Under the pieces are notes generated by a model. It did no database searches and was not told the origin of the DNA. It saw nothing but the letters and a program-made list of their open reading frames with translations. Below are positions 26,967 to 35,482 of a stretch of DNA of 64,000 nt, one piece after another. Both the position numbers and the translations under genes were made by a program. This stretch comes from Sphingomonas abietis (GTDB lineage Bacteria > Pseudomonadota > Alphaproteobacteria > Sphingomonadales > Sphingomonadaceae). Each line of letters begins with the position of its first letter. The first letter of the stretch is position 1. Location of the stretch: NCBI RefSeq assembly GCF_027625475.1, contig NZ_CP115174.1, positions 744,001-808,000 of the forward strand, written 5' to 3'.

Positions 26967-27965
26967 ATGCGCCACACCTTCTTCTGCATCGACGGCCATA
27001 CGGCGGGCAATCCTGTCCGCCTGGTGACCGGTGGCGCACCGCTGCTCCGCGGCACCAACATGATCGAGCGGCGCCAGGATTTCCTGGCCCGCTTCGACTG
27101 GATCCGCACCGGCCTGTGCTTCGAGCCGCGCGGCCACGACATGATGTCGGGCGGCTTCCTCTATCCGCCGACCCGCGAGGATGCCGATTGCGGCATCCTG
27201 TTCATCGAGACCTCCGGCTGTCTGCCGATGTGCGGGCACGGCACGATCGGCATGGTGACGTTCGGGCTGGAAAACGGCCTGATCACGCCGCGCGAGCCGG
27301 GCAAGCTGCGCATCGAGGTGCCGGCCGGCCTCATCGACATCGAATATGGCGCCGAGGGCAATCGCGTCCGCTGGGTCCGCATCCGCAACGTGCCGGCCTA
27401 TGTCGCCGCCACCGGCGTGCAGATCGACGTGCCGGGCTTCGGCCCGCTCAGCATCGATGTCTCCTATGGCGGCAATTATTACGCGATCGTCGAGCCGCAG
27501 GGTGCATATACCGGGCTGGACGATCTCGGCGCGTCGCGCATCGTGGAACTCAGCCGCACCGTCCGCACGCTGATGCAGGCGGCCTATGAGCCGATCCATC
27601 CGCTGGACGATCGCATCCGCGGCGTCACCCATGTGCTGTGGGCCGACAAGCCGCGCGGCGAGGGTGCCGATGGCCGCAATGCCGTGTTCTACGGCGAGCG
27701 CGCGATCGATCGCAGCCCGTGCGGCACCGGTACGTCGGCGCGGCTGGCGCATCTCGTCCACAAGGGCGTGCTGAAGGTCGGCGATCGTTTCGTCCACGAA
27801 AGCTATATCGGCAGCCGTTTCATCGGCCGGGTCGAGGAAGCGGTAGACGTGGGCGGCGTGCCGGGTATCATCCCCTCTATCGAGGGATCGGCGATCGCGA
27901 CCGGTTTCAACACGATCTGGATCGATCGCGAAGACCCCTTCTGGGCGGGCTTCTCGGTCGTCTGA
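26967..27965 (+). CDS. 4-hydroxyproline 2-epimerase (proline racemase family)
   Basis: 332 residues. Both catalytic cysteines of the two-base racemase mechanism are present: Cys89 in LPMCGHGTIG and Cys252 in DRSPCGTGTSARLA. This excludes the trans-3-hydroxyproline dehydratase branch, which has Thr in place of one Cys. The CIDGHTAGNPVRLV N-terminus is the family signature. It converts trans-4-hydroxy-L-proline to cis-4-hydroxy-D-proline in the cytoplasm. Neighbours are the deaminase before it and an amino-acid permease 23 bases after it, one probable transcript. Proline racemase activity is less likely given the deaminase and D-amino-acid dehydrogenase nearby. Confidence 0.85.
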   Translation: MRHTFFCIDGHTAGNPVRLVTGGAPLLRGTNMIERRQDFLARFDWIRTGLCFEPRGHDMMSGGFLYPPTREDADCGILFIETSGCLPMCGHGTIGMVTFGLENGLITPREPGKLRIEVPAGLIDIEYGAEGNRVRWVRIRNVPAYVAATGVQIDVPGFGPLSIDVSYGGNYYAIVEPQGAYTGLDDLGASRIVELSRTVRTLMQAAYEPIHPLDDRIRGVTHVLWADKPRGEGADGRNAVFYGERAIDRSPCGTGTSARLAHLVHKGVLKVGDRFVHESYIGSRFIGRVEEAVDVGGVPGIIPSIEGSAIATGFNTIWIDREDPFWAGFSVV

Positions 27966-27988
27966 CGACATAATAAAAGGGTGGCTGA

Positions 27989-29410
27989 ATGGGTATTCTG
28001 GGTCCGATCAAACCGATATCGCGCAGTACCGACCCCGATGCCGCCCATCGCCTGAAACCGACGCTTTCCTGGCCCCATCTGATCGCGCTCGGCGTCGGCG
28101 CGATCGTCGGCACCGGCATCTACACGCTGATCGGCGTCGGTGCCGAGCGCGCCGGCCCGGCGGTGATCCTCGCCTTCCTCGTCGCCGGTGCGGTCTGCGC
28201 CTGCGCCGCGCTCGCTTACGCCGAACTGGCGACGATGATTCCGGCCGCCGGCAGCGCCTATACCTATACCTATTCGGTGGTCGGCGAGACCGTCGCCTGG
28301 GTGGTCGGCTGGAGCCTGATCCTCGAATATTCGCTGGCCTGCTCGACCGTCGCGGTCGGCTGGTCGGGCTATCTGGTCGGCTGGCTGCAATCGGCCGGGC
28401 TGCACCTGCCCGCGATCATCCTCAACGGCCCGCACGCCGGCGGCCTCGTCAACCTGCCCGCCGTGATCGTCTCGCTCGCCATCGCCGCGATGCTGATGCT
28501 CGGCACCCGCGAGAGCGCGACGCTCAACATCGTGCTGGTGGCGATCAAGCTGATCGCGCTGACCGCGTTCGTCGTGCTGTCGCTGCCGGCGTTCGACGCC
28601 AGCCATCTCCACCCGTTCATGCCCTATGGCTTCGCCAGCCATGCCGACGGCAGCAGCACCAAGGGCGTGATGGCGGCCGCCGCGATCGTCTTTTTCGCCT
28701 TCTACGGCTTCGACGCGGTCGCGACCTCGGCCGAGGAGGCGCGCAATCCGGGGCGCGACCTGACCATCGGTATCATCGGATCGATGGCGCTATGCACCAC
28801 CATCTACATCCTCGTCGCCGTCGCCGCGATCGGTGCGCTGCCGTTCACGACGCTCGGCAACTCGGCCGAACCGCTGGCGCTGGTGCTGCGCGTGCTCGGC
28901 CATCCTTTTGCCTCTTGGGCGATCGCGGGTGCGGCGCTGGTCGCGCTGCCCTCGGTAATCCTGGTGATGATGTACGGCCAGAGCCGCATCTTCTTCGTGA
29001 TGGCGCGCGACGGCCTGCTGCCGCCATTGCTGTCCAAGGTGTCGAAGCGGACCGGCACGCCGGTGATCGTCACCGGCATCACCGGCCTGTTCGTGGCAGG
29101 CGTCGCCGGCTTCTTCCGCCTCGATGAGATCGCCGAGCTCGCCAATGCGGGCACGCTGATCGCGTTCATCGCGGTCGGCGCCTGCATGATGATCCTGCGC
29201 CGCCGGTCGCCCGATGTGCCGCGCATCTTCCGCTGCCCGCAGCCTTATTTGGTCGGCACGCTGGCCGTGCTCGGCTGCCTCTATCTGCTCTTCTCGCTGC
29301 CTTCGGCGACGCTGGAGCGCTTCGTGATCTGGAACCTGATCGGTCTGGTCGCTTATTTCGCCTATGGCCGCTCGCGCAGCCTGCTGACGCGCGAAGCGAA
29401 GGCAGCCTAA
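27989..29410 (+). CDS. APC-superfamily amino-acid permease
   Basis: 473 residues with about twelve to thirteen transmembrane segments. The first helix has the APC signature ALGVGAIVGTGIYTLIG; the consensus amphipathic loop EEARNPGRDLTIGIIGS follows helix 6. It belongs to the cationic-amino-acid-transporter-like branch, whose bacterial members carry varied amino acids. Placement 23 bases after the epimerase suggests import of hydroxyproline or proline. A 14-bp terminator hairpin follows. Confidence 0.85.
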   Translation: MGILGPIKPISRSTDPDAAHRLKPTLSWPHLIALGVGAIVGTGIYTLIGVGAERAGPAVILAFLVAGAVCACAALAYAELATMIPAAGSAYTYTYSVVGETVAWVVGWSLILEYSLACSTVAVGWSGYLVGWLQSAGLHLPAIILNGPHAGGLVNLPAVIVSLAIAAMLMLGTRESATLNIVLVAIKLIALTAFVVLSLPAFDASHLHPFMPYGFASHADGSSTKGVMAAAAIVFFAFYGFDAVATSAEEARNPGRDLTIGIIGSMALCTTIYILVAVAAIGALPFTTLGNSAEPLALVLRVLGHPFASWAIAGAALVALPSVILVMMYGQSRIFFVMARDGLLPPLLSKVSKRTGTPVIVTGITGLFVAGVAGFFRLDEIAELANAGTLIAFIAVGACMMILRRRSPDVPRIFRCPQPYLVGTLAVLGCLYLLFSLPSATLERFVIWNLIGLVAYFAYGRSRSLLTREAKAA

Positions 29411-29418
29411 ATCCCCGA

Positions 29419-29452
29419 CGTCGCCATGCCGGTGAAAGCCGGCATGGCGACG
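29419..29452. terminator. Bidirectional terminator hairpin
   Basis: A perfect 14-bp stem (29419-29432 with 29439-29452) with loop TGAAAG lies between two convergent genes. Confidence 0.75.
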
Positions 29453-29459
29453 CGCGCGA

Positions 29460-30551
29460 TCAGTTCGTCCGCTGGAGCAGATCGGCCAGATCGGCCTTCC
29501 AGTTCACCGCCCAGGTGTGCGTGCCATGGCCGTGGGTGTCGTCGGTCTCGGGGATCAGGCGGAAGCGCGTGTTCGGCATCCGCTTCAGCGCCTCCTGCGG
29601 ATAGGCGAAGTTGCGCGGGTTGATGAAGTCGTCGGCCGAGTTGAGCCACGTCATCGGCGCCTTGATCGTCTCCAGCTTCGGCCAGGGATCGTAGGTGCGT
29701 GAAGCATCGACCTGGTAGATGAGGTCGTTGGCATCCAGCCCCGCCATGCCCTTGCTGATGCGATCGCGGACGAAGGCGGTCGCCTTGTCGCGGGTCGGAT
29801 AGAGCTTCTGCCAGTTGAGCGGCGCCGAGCCTGCGATCAGCAGGATCGATTCCGCCAGCCGCAGGCCCTCTTGCGGTTCGGCCTTGTAGTCGCCGCCCGT
29901 CCAGGCCGGATCGGCTTCGATGCCGTCGATGATCATCTGCCGCCACATCCGGTTCAATCCGGCCAGCTCGATCGGCTCGCAGGCCAGCGGCATCAGCGCG
30001 CGGGCATAGTCCGGATAGGCCTCGCCCCACACGAAGGCGTGCATGCAGCCCATCGAGGTGCCCATGATCAGCCGCGCGTGCGCGATGCCGAGGCCCTCGA
30101 CTAGCAGGTGATGCTGCAACTCCACCATGTCGGTATAGTCGTAGCGCGGGAACTTCATGTGCAGGCCGTCGGACGGCTTGGACGATCGCCCATGACCGAT
30201 ATTGTCGGGCAGGATGATCCAATATCGGCGGATGTCGAGCGGCTGGCCCGGCCCGTAGAGCTCGTCGGCGAACTGCGGCACGAGGAACTGGTGGCCGCTG
30301 CCGCCGGTGCCGTGGAGCACCATCACCGCATTGTCGATCTCGCCCTTCGCATTGCGGTGGGGCTGGCCGAGCGTGGTGTAGTGCAGCCGGACTTCGGCCA
30401 TCGTCTCGCCGGATCGGAAGTGGAAATCGCGAACGACGTAATCCGCCTCCTTCGCCGGCCACTTGATGGCGGCCGCGGCGGTCGGCTTCGGCGCCAGCAC
30501 GGCAGGCGCAGCTACGGAGGCCTGGAGGGAGAGGGCGAGCGCGAGGATCAT
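29460..30551 (-). CDS. Exported alpha/beta hydrolase, homoserine O-acetyltransferase-like fold
   Basis: 363 residues from the ATG at 30551, which overlaps the preceding DUF885 stop (ATGA). A short signal peptide (MILALALSLQASVAAPA) is visible. The fold is that of MetX-like hydrolases: VMVLHGTGGSGHQF near residue 75, nucleophile in IMGTSMGCMHAF, later acid in NSADDFINPR and His in GHGTHTWA. MetX itself is cytoplasmic, so an exported member is more likely a periplasmic esterase or peptidase-like hydrolase. Overlapping genes link it to two peptidases and suggest a role in the same periplasmic degradation. Confidence 0.8.
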   Translation of the reverse strand: MILALALSLQASVAAPAVLAPKPTAAAAIKWPAKEADYVVRDFHFRSGETMAEVRLHYTTLGQPHRNAKGEIDNAVMVLHGTGGSGHQFLVPQFADELYGPGQPLDIRRYWIILPDNIGHGRSSKPSDGLHMKFPRYDYTDMVELQHHLLVEGLGIAHARLIMGTSMGCMHAFVWGEAYPDYARALMPLACEPIELAGLNRMWRQMIIDGIEADPAWTGGDYKAEPQEGLRLAESILLIAGSAPLNWQKLYPTRDKATAFVRDRISKGMAGLDANDLIYQVDASRTYDPWPKLETIKAPMTWLNSADDFINPRNFAYPQEALKRMPNTRFRLIPETDDTHGHGTHTWAVNWKADLADLLQRTN

Positions 30552-32263
30552 GGCTGGGCTCCCGGAGTGGCGGATCGGCGCGCGATCCATTGGCTGACCT
30601 GATCGTGCAGGACTGACAGAGGCATGGGCCCGTCGTCCAGCACCGCATCGTGGAAGGCGCGGATATCGAAGCGCGGCCCGAGCACCTGTTCGGCACGCTG
30701 ACGCTCGGTGAGGAACTGCAACTCGCCGATCTTGTAGGCGAGCGCCTGCGCCGGCCAGGCGATGTAGCGCTGGGTCTCGCCCTTTACCACGCGATCGGGC
30801 AGTGCGGTATTGTCCTCAAGGCAGCGCATCGCCTGCTCGGCGCTCCAGCCTTTCATGTGGATGCCGACGTCCATGATCAGGCGGCAGGCGCGCCACATGT
30901 CGAAGGAGAGCCGGCCGAACTGTTCGTAGGGCGTGCGATAGACGCCCATGTCCTGGCCGAGCTGCTCCGCATACAGCGCCCAGCCCTCGACGAAGGCGGT
31001 CGGCTCGTCGCGGCGACGGAAGGCGGGCAGGTCGGTGCGTTCCTGCCCCAGCGCGATCTGGATATGATGACCCGGCACGCCCTCGTGGAGGATCCAGGCC
31101 GGCAGACCGAACAGCGGATCGCCGAACGAGGCACGGCCGACCACCACCGAACCCGCCACGCCCTTCGCCGGATCGCCGAGATTATAGCCGCCGGACGAGC
31201 CTTCCAGTTCGGGCGGCTTGATCCGGATCGTCCAGGGCAGTCGGGGCAGCGTGCCGAACCACAGGGGCAGCAGCCCGTCGATCCGCTTGCCGATCTCGCT
31301 GGCCTTCTCGATATAGGTTTCGAGATCGGGTGCGTAGAACTGCTTGTCGGTGCGCAGCTTCACCAGGAATTCGGGCAGCGTGCCGGTGAAGCCGGTGGCG
31401 CGCATCTGCGCCTCCATCTCGTCGTGGATCCGCGCGATCTCCTTTTCGCCGAGCGCGAAGATCTGGTCCGGGGTGAGATCGGTGGTGGTCGAGCGGCGGA
31501 CGGTGAAGGCGTAATAGGCCTTGCCGTCGGGCAGGCTCGATGCGCCCAGCGTGGTGCGGGCGTGGGGCACGTAGTCGTCGGCGAAGAAGGCGACCATCTG
31601 CCGCTGCGCCGGCTTCACCGCCTGCTCGACCGCGGCGAGCGCGTCAGTGCGGAGGGCCGCCTGCCGATCGGTCGGGATGGTCGAGGGCAGGGTCTTGAAC
31701 GGGGCGAGCAGCGGGCTGGCGGACGCCGGTTGATCGGATGCGATCCTGAGGATCGCGAGCACCGAGGCGGCGGTCGGCCTCGGCTGGATGAAGCCGGTGG
31801 CGAGGCCGCGCCGCATGTTGGCCGTTTCCTGCGCATAATAAGCGGGGAAGGCGCGGATGCGCGCGATCCACGCCGTCGCGTCCGCCTCGCTACGGATCAC
31901 CGTGTTGGCCGCGGCATAGTTGGCGGTGTTGAAGAAGCCGTCGCCATTGTCGAACGGGATACGGTCCTCGTCCCAGCGCGCGCCCTCGATGTCGATGCCG
32001 AGCCGCCAGTCGAGCAGGCGCCGGGTCAGCGCCGCCTCGCTGCCGGCGGGCGAGGGCGGCAGCGCATCGAGCTTCGCCTTCAAGGCGATCGACGTCGCGG
32101 TGCGCCGATCCGCCGCCGCCTTGCTCATGTCCGGCCATTGCGGCCCGGCGTCGGCGTCGGTTTGCTGGCCGAGCGCATCATAGGCGGCCACGACATCGTC
32201 GATGGGCGTGGCGCAGGCGGGCGCCGCGGCGAGCAGTGCGGCGACGAGGGCGATGCGGATCAC
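30548..32263 (-). CDS. Exported DUF885 family (putative metallo-carboxypeptidase)
   Basis: 571 residues from the GTG at 32263, which forms a GTGA overlap with the S9 peptidase stop. The frame runs open further up, but only as a shadow inside that gene. A signal peptide (MIRIALVAALLAAAPACA) is present. The metal-site motif is LHEGVPGHHIQIAL, followed by EGWALYAEQLGQDMG, the pattern of DUF885 proteins, which are related to zinc carboxypeptidases/M3-like gluzincins. Length fits the family (about 580). With S9 and alpha/beta hydrolase partners it likely trims peptides in the periplasm. Confidence 0.85.
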   Translation of the reverse strand: MIRIALVAALLAAAPACATPIDDVVAAYDALGQQTDADAGPQWPDMSKAAADRRTATSIALKAKLDALPPSPAGSEAALTRRLLDWRLGIDIEGARWDEDRIPFDNGDGFFNTANYAAANTVIRSEADATAWIARIRAFPAYYAQETANMRRGLATGFIQPRPTAASVLAILRIASDQPASASPLLAPFKTLPSTIPTDRQAALRTDALAAVEQAVKPAQRQMVAFFADDYVPHARTTLGASSLPDGKAYYAFTVRRSTTTDLTPDQIFALGEKEIARIHDEMEAQMRATGFTGTLPEFLVKLRTDKQFYAPDLETYIEKASEIGKRIDGLLPLWFGTLPRLPWTIRIKPPELEGSSGGYNLGDPAKGVAGSVVVGRASFGDPLFGLPAWILHEGVPGHHIQIALGQERTDLPAFRRRDEPTAFVEGWALYAEQLGQDMGVYRTPYEQFGRLSFDMWRACRLIMDVGIHMKGWSAEQAMRCLEDNTALPDRVVKGETQRYIAWPAQALAYKIGELQFLTERQRAEQVLGPRFDIRAFHDAVLDDGPMPLSVLHDQVSQWIARRSATPGAQP

Positions 32264-34575
32264 GGCGCCTTCGGGGCCTGTGCGGGAATGATGTTCCAGT
32301 TCGGGGTCGACTCGCCCAGCAGATTGCGGACGAAGAAGCCGAACTGGCGGCGTGCGACATAGTCGATCGGCCCGGTCGAGCGGCCGACGGTATGTTCGCC
32401 GCCGGGGATGGTCAGCATCTCGAAATCCTTGTTGGCGTTGATCAGCGCGTTGACCACCTGGCCCGTCGACGAAGGATCGACATTGCTGTCCTGCTCGCCG
32501 TCGATCAGCAGCAGTTTGCCGGTCAGCCGCCAGGCATTGTCGACACCGGAAGCTGCGGCATAGCTCTGGTCGACCGGCCAGCCGAGCCACTGTTCGTTCC
32601 AGCTGATCTTGTCCATGCGGTTGTCGTAGCAGCCGGCATAGGCGACCCCGACCTTGTAGAAGTCGCCATGGAAGAGCAGCGCGTTGAGCGTGCTCTGGCC
32701 GCCGGCGGACGCGCCATAGATGCCGACCCGGCCGATGTCGTAGGACGGATCGCGGGCCGCCATCGCCTTGTGCCAGAGAATGCGATCGGGGAAGCCCGAG
32801 TCCGCGAGGTTCTTCCACGCGACATCCTGGAAGGCCTTGGAGCGGTTGGCGGTGCCCATGCCGTCGATCTGGACGACGATGAAGCCGAGATCGGCCTGCT
32901 CCTGCATCCCGATCACCTTGTCGCCGCCCGAATGATAGCCGAACGGCCAGAAATCCTTCGGCACGAAGCTGTCGTGCGGGCCGGCGTAGATATTCTCGAT
33001 GACCGGATATTTCTTGGCGGGATCATAGTCGCGCGGGCGCACCACCACGCCCCAGATATCGGTCTTGCCGTCGCGGCCCTTGGCGGTGAAGACCTCGGGC
33101 GGCTTGAAGCCGGCGGCGGTGAGGCGGCTGATGTCGCCCTTGGTGATGGTCGCGACCAGCGATCCGTCGGCGCGGTGGAGTTCGCTGACATTGGGCAGAT
33201 CGACGCGCGAATAATTGTCCACGAACATCGTCATGTCGGGCGAGAAGGCGGCATTATGGTCGGCCTTGACCGGTGTGAGGGCGGTCAGGTGCCGCCCGTC
33301 GAAATCGATCCGGTAATAATGCTTGAAATAGGGGTCTTCGCCCGCGTTCACGCCTGAGGCGGCGAACCAGATCTGGCGCCTGGCATCGTCCACCTTCACC
33401 ACGTCGCGCACCACCCAGTCGCCGGTGGTGATGCGGTTCTTCACCCGGCCAGTCTTGCCGTCGATCAGGTAGAGATGGTTCCAGCCGTCGCGCTCGGACG
33501 CCCAGACGATCTCGTTGCCGAGCCCGTTCACGTCATGGACGAAGCGGCGGTCGGCGTAGAAGAAGGTCTTGGCGTCTTCGGTGACGGCGGCGTGGGCCGT
33601 GCCGGTGGCCGCATCGACGGCGATCACGCGGGCCTGCTGGAAACCCCGCCTGTCATAGTCGAACTCGACGCTCTGCCCGTCCTTCCGCCAGCGTGGCTCG
33701 GAAAGCTGATAGGGGTTCGGGAACAGCGCGGCGTCGATCACCGTCTCGCGGCGCTGGGCGACGTCGAACAGCACCGGCTGCTCCTGATCGACCGCGTCGC
33801 CGGGCTTGGGATAGAGCTGGCTGCGCAGGATCGGCTGCTTCTGGTCGGCGGGCGAGGATTCGACCCGCAGCACATGGCGCTGATAGCCGGGGCGGACCCG
33901 GTAGAGCATGAGGTGGCGGCTGTCCGGCGACCATTCGATCGTCTCGGGATCATAGAAATCGCCGGCCGATCCGTCGGTGGAGAGTCGCACCGGCTCGGTG
34001 GTGCCGGCCTTGCGGATGACGAGATTGTCATCCTCGACCAGCGCCTCCCACTGGCCGTCCGGCGACAGGCGGGGATGATTGTCGGCCGGGACCGAAAGAT
34101 CGCGGACGACGCCGAAGCCCCGTGGGCGCTGATGGCTGGCTTCCGGTGCGCAGCGGCTGCCGTCGAGTTGGCATTGCCAGCTCTGCTCGTCCATCTCGAA
34201 GCGGATCGCCTTGCCGTCGCCCGCATAATCGAACGCATCGAAGGGCAGGCGCAGTGCATCGACCGGATGACCGAGCGCGGCCGTGAGACCCTGTGCGACC
34301 TTCGCCTGATCGAAGGCGGGTGCCCTTGCGAGCGTGCGTGCATCCACCGTCTCGAACGCAAAACCGCCCTCCACCGTCTTGCGGTAGAAGAAATGGCTGC
34401 CGTCCTCACTCCAATGCGCCGGCCATGCGACATCGCGGGTCAGATATTCCCAGCTCTGGCGCAGACCGATCGAGCGGGTGAAGGCCGCCTCGTCGGGGGC
34501 GGCGGCATGAAGGAGGGTGGGCGCGCACGAAAGCGCGAGCGCGAGCAGGGATGCCCGCGCGCCGGTCTTGATCAT
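32260..34575 (-). CDS. S9-family prolyl peptidase (DPP IV-like), exported
   Basis: 771 residues, ATG with GAGGACTTTCG before it, and a signal peptide (LLALALSCAPTLLHAA). The N-terminal beta-propeller region (DPPIV_N-like; WSPDSRHLMLYRVRPGYQRHVL) covers about 60-500, and the catalytic alpha/beta domain about 520-771. Ser623 lies in GIYGASAGGQS, Asp in LLIDGEQDSNVD and His in PGGEHTVGRS. S9 enzymes cleave after proline, and some accept hydroxyproline. It heads a three-gene unit with DUF885 and the alpha/beta hydrolase. It is a natural supplier of proline/hydroxyproline dipeptides to the M24 enzyme encoded at 36736. Confidence 0.9.
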   Translation of the reverse strand: MIKTGARASLLALALSCAPTLLHAAAPDEAAFTRSIGLRQSWEYLTRDVAWPAHWSEDGSHFFYRKTVEGGFAFETVDARTLARAPAFDQAKVAQGLTAALGHPVDALRLPFDAFDYAGDGKAIRFEMDEQSWQCQLDGSRCAPEASHQRPRGFGVVRDLSVPADNHPRLSPDGQWEALVEDDNLVIRKAGTTEPVRLSTDGSAGDFYDPETIEWSPDSRHLMLYRVRPGYQRHVLRVESSPADQKQPILRSQLYPKPGDAVDQEQPVLFDVAQRRETVIDAALFPNPYQLSEPRWRKDGQSVEFDYDRRGFQQARVIAVDAATGTAHAAVTEDAKTFFYADRRFVHDVNGLGNEIVWASERDGWNHLYLIDGKTGRVKNRITTGDWVVRDVVKVDDARRQIWFAASGVNAGEDPYFKHYYRIDFDGRHLTALTPVKADHNAAFSPDMTMFVDNYSRVDLPNVSELHRADGSLVATITKGDISRLTAAGFKPPEVFTAKGRDGKTDIWGVVVRPRDYDPAKKYPVIENIYAGPHDSFVPKDFWPFGYHSGGDKVIGMQEQADLGFIVVQIDGMGTANRSKAFQDVAWKNLADSGFPDRILWHKAMAARDPSYDIGRVGIYGASAGGQSTLNALLFHGDFYKVGVAYAGCYDNRMDKISWNEQWLGWPVDQSYAAASGVDNAWRLTGKLLLIDGEQDSNVDPSSTGQVVNALINANKDFEMLTIPGGEHTVGRSTGPIDYVARRQFGFFVRNLLGESTPNWNIIPAQAPKAP

Positions 34576-34653
34576 CGAAAGTCCTCGGATGGAAAATGTC
34601 GGGGGCGGCAGGCCGCGATCAGTCGGGCGGCGGCTCCGGGCGCGACAGGGGCA

Positions 34654-35298
34654 TCACCGGCCGAGCTGTCGCCGAAGATCGGCGAGCGTCCGGCCGATGT
34701 GGGTGGCGGCCAGCGTCTTCAACTGATCGGTGTCGCGCGCGGCCCATGCGTCGAGCAGTTCCGCATGTTCGAGATGGGCACGATCCTCCCGGCCGGCGGG
34801 CTCGAGATGCTTGTGGACATAGCGTTCCGCGAGCACCTGGAGCCGCTCGACCAACTGGGTGGTCAGCAGGCGGGGACCAGGGCGGACCAACGCCATGTGG
34901 AAATCACGGTTGCGGGCGGCGACCTCTTCCAGATGCCCATTGGCCGCATCGTTCAGCGCGGCCAGCGCATCGCGGGCAGCCTGCCGATCCTCGTCGGTGG
35001 CGGCGAGGGCCGCGGCGACGACGGCATCGGGCTCGATCGACAAGCGCAGCGCGTAGATTTCCTCGGCTTCGCCCGCCGACATCGCGCGCACGAAGAAGCC
35101 GCGATTGGCCTGGCTGATCAGCAGGCCCTCCTGCTCCAGCCGGGCCAGCGCCTCGCGCAGCGGAATCTTGCTCACCCCGAGCTCGTTGGCCAGCGCATCC
35201 TGCCGGATCGCCTGGTCGACGGGCAATTTGCCGGAGACGATCTGTTCGCGAACGATACTGAAGATCTGTTCGGAAAGGGTGCGAACGACGATGCTCAT
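34654..35298 (-). CDS. GntR-family (FCD) regulator of the hydroxyproline/peptide locus
   Basis: 214 residues from the ATG at 35298 (MSIVVRTLSEQIF); the frame is open 54 bases further. The winged helix is at about 8-75 (RQDALANELGVSKIPLREALARLEQEGLLISQANRGFFV). The FCD domain follows, with candidate metal ligands in FHMAL and the C-terminal THIGRTL. It is divergent from the D-amino-acid dehydrogenase gene, with the CGTATACG palindrome between them. It is the best candidate for the factor binding the CGTATACG sites. The ligand may be hydroxyproline or a pathway intermediate. Confidence 0.85.
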   Translation of the reverse strand: MSIVVRTLSEQIFSIVREQIVSGKLPVDQAIRQDALANELGVSKIPLREALARLEQEGLLISQANRGFFVRAMSAGEAEEIYALRLSIEPDAVVAAALAATDEDRQAARDALAALNDAANGHLEEVAARNRDFHMALVRPGPRLLTTQLVERLQVLAERYVHKHLEPAGREDRAHLEHAELLDAWAARDTDQLKTLAATHIGRTLADLRRQLGR

Positions 35299-35445
35299 CG
35301 GAAATGTGTCTCCAGCGTTAAGGCCGGACTGTGCCGCGATGCAGCAGGACATCGCAATGAAGAAACTTCCGGTTCCGACGATATCGGGCAGAAAGATGCG
35401 TGATCGGTGATCATGGACGCGTGCGATCCTCTTGTCCCCTTATAA

Positions 35446-35453
35446 CGTATACG
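35446..35453. promoter_or_regulatory. Putative hydroxyproline-regulon operator 2 (CGTATACG)
   Basis: The palindrome CGTATACG, in the context TATAACGTATACGATAAA, lies 29 bases before the D-amino-acid dehydrogenase ATG, in the divergent promoter of the GntR gene. The same 8-mer occurs at 25978-25985, and TATACGATA recurs at 41581-41589. Confidence 0.6.
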
Positions 35454-35482
35454 ATAAAGGCGCCTGATCATCAAGGCAGAAC

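Noticed and set aside
32264..32818. N-terminal extension of the DUF885 gene
   Set aside because: The extension lies inside the S9 peptidase gene. A signal peptide begins precisely at the GTG at 32263 in a GTGA overlap.
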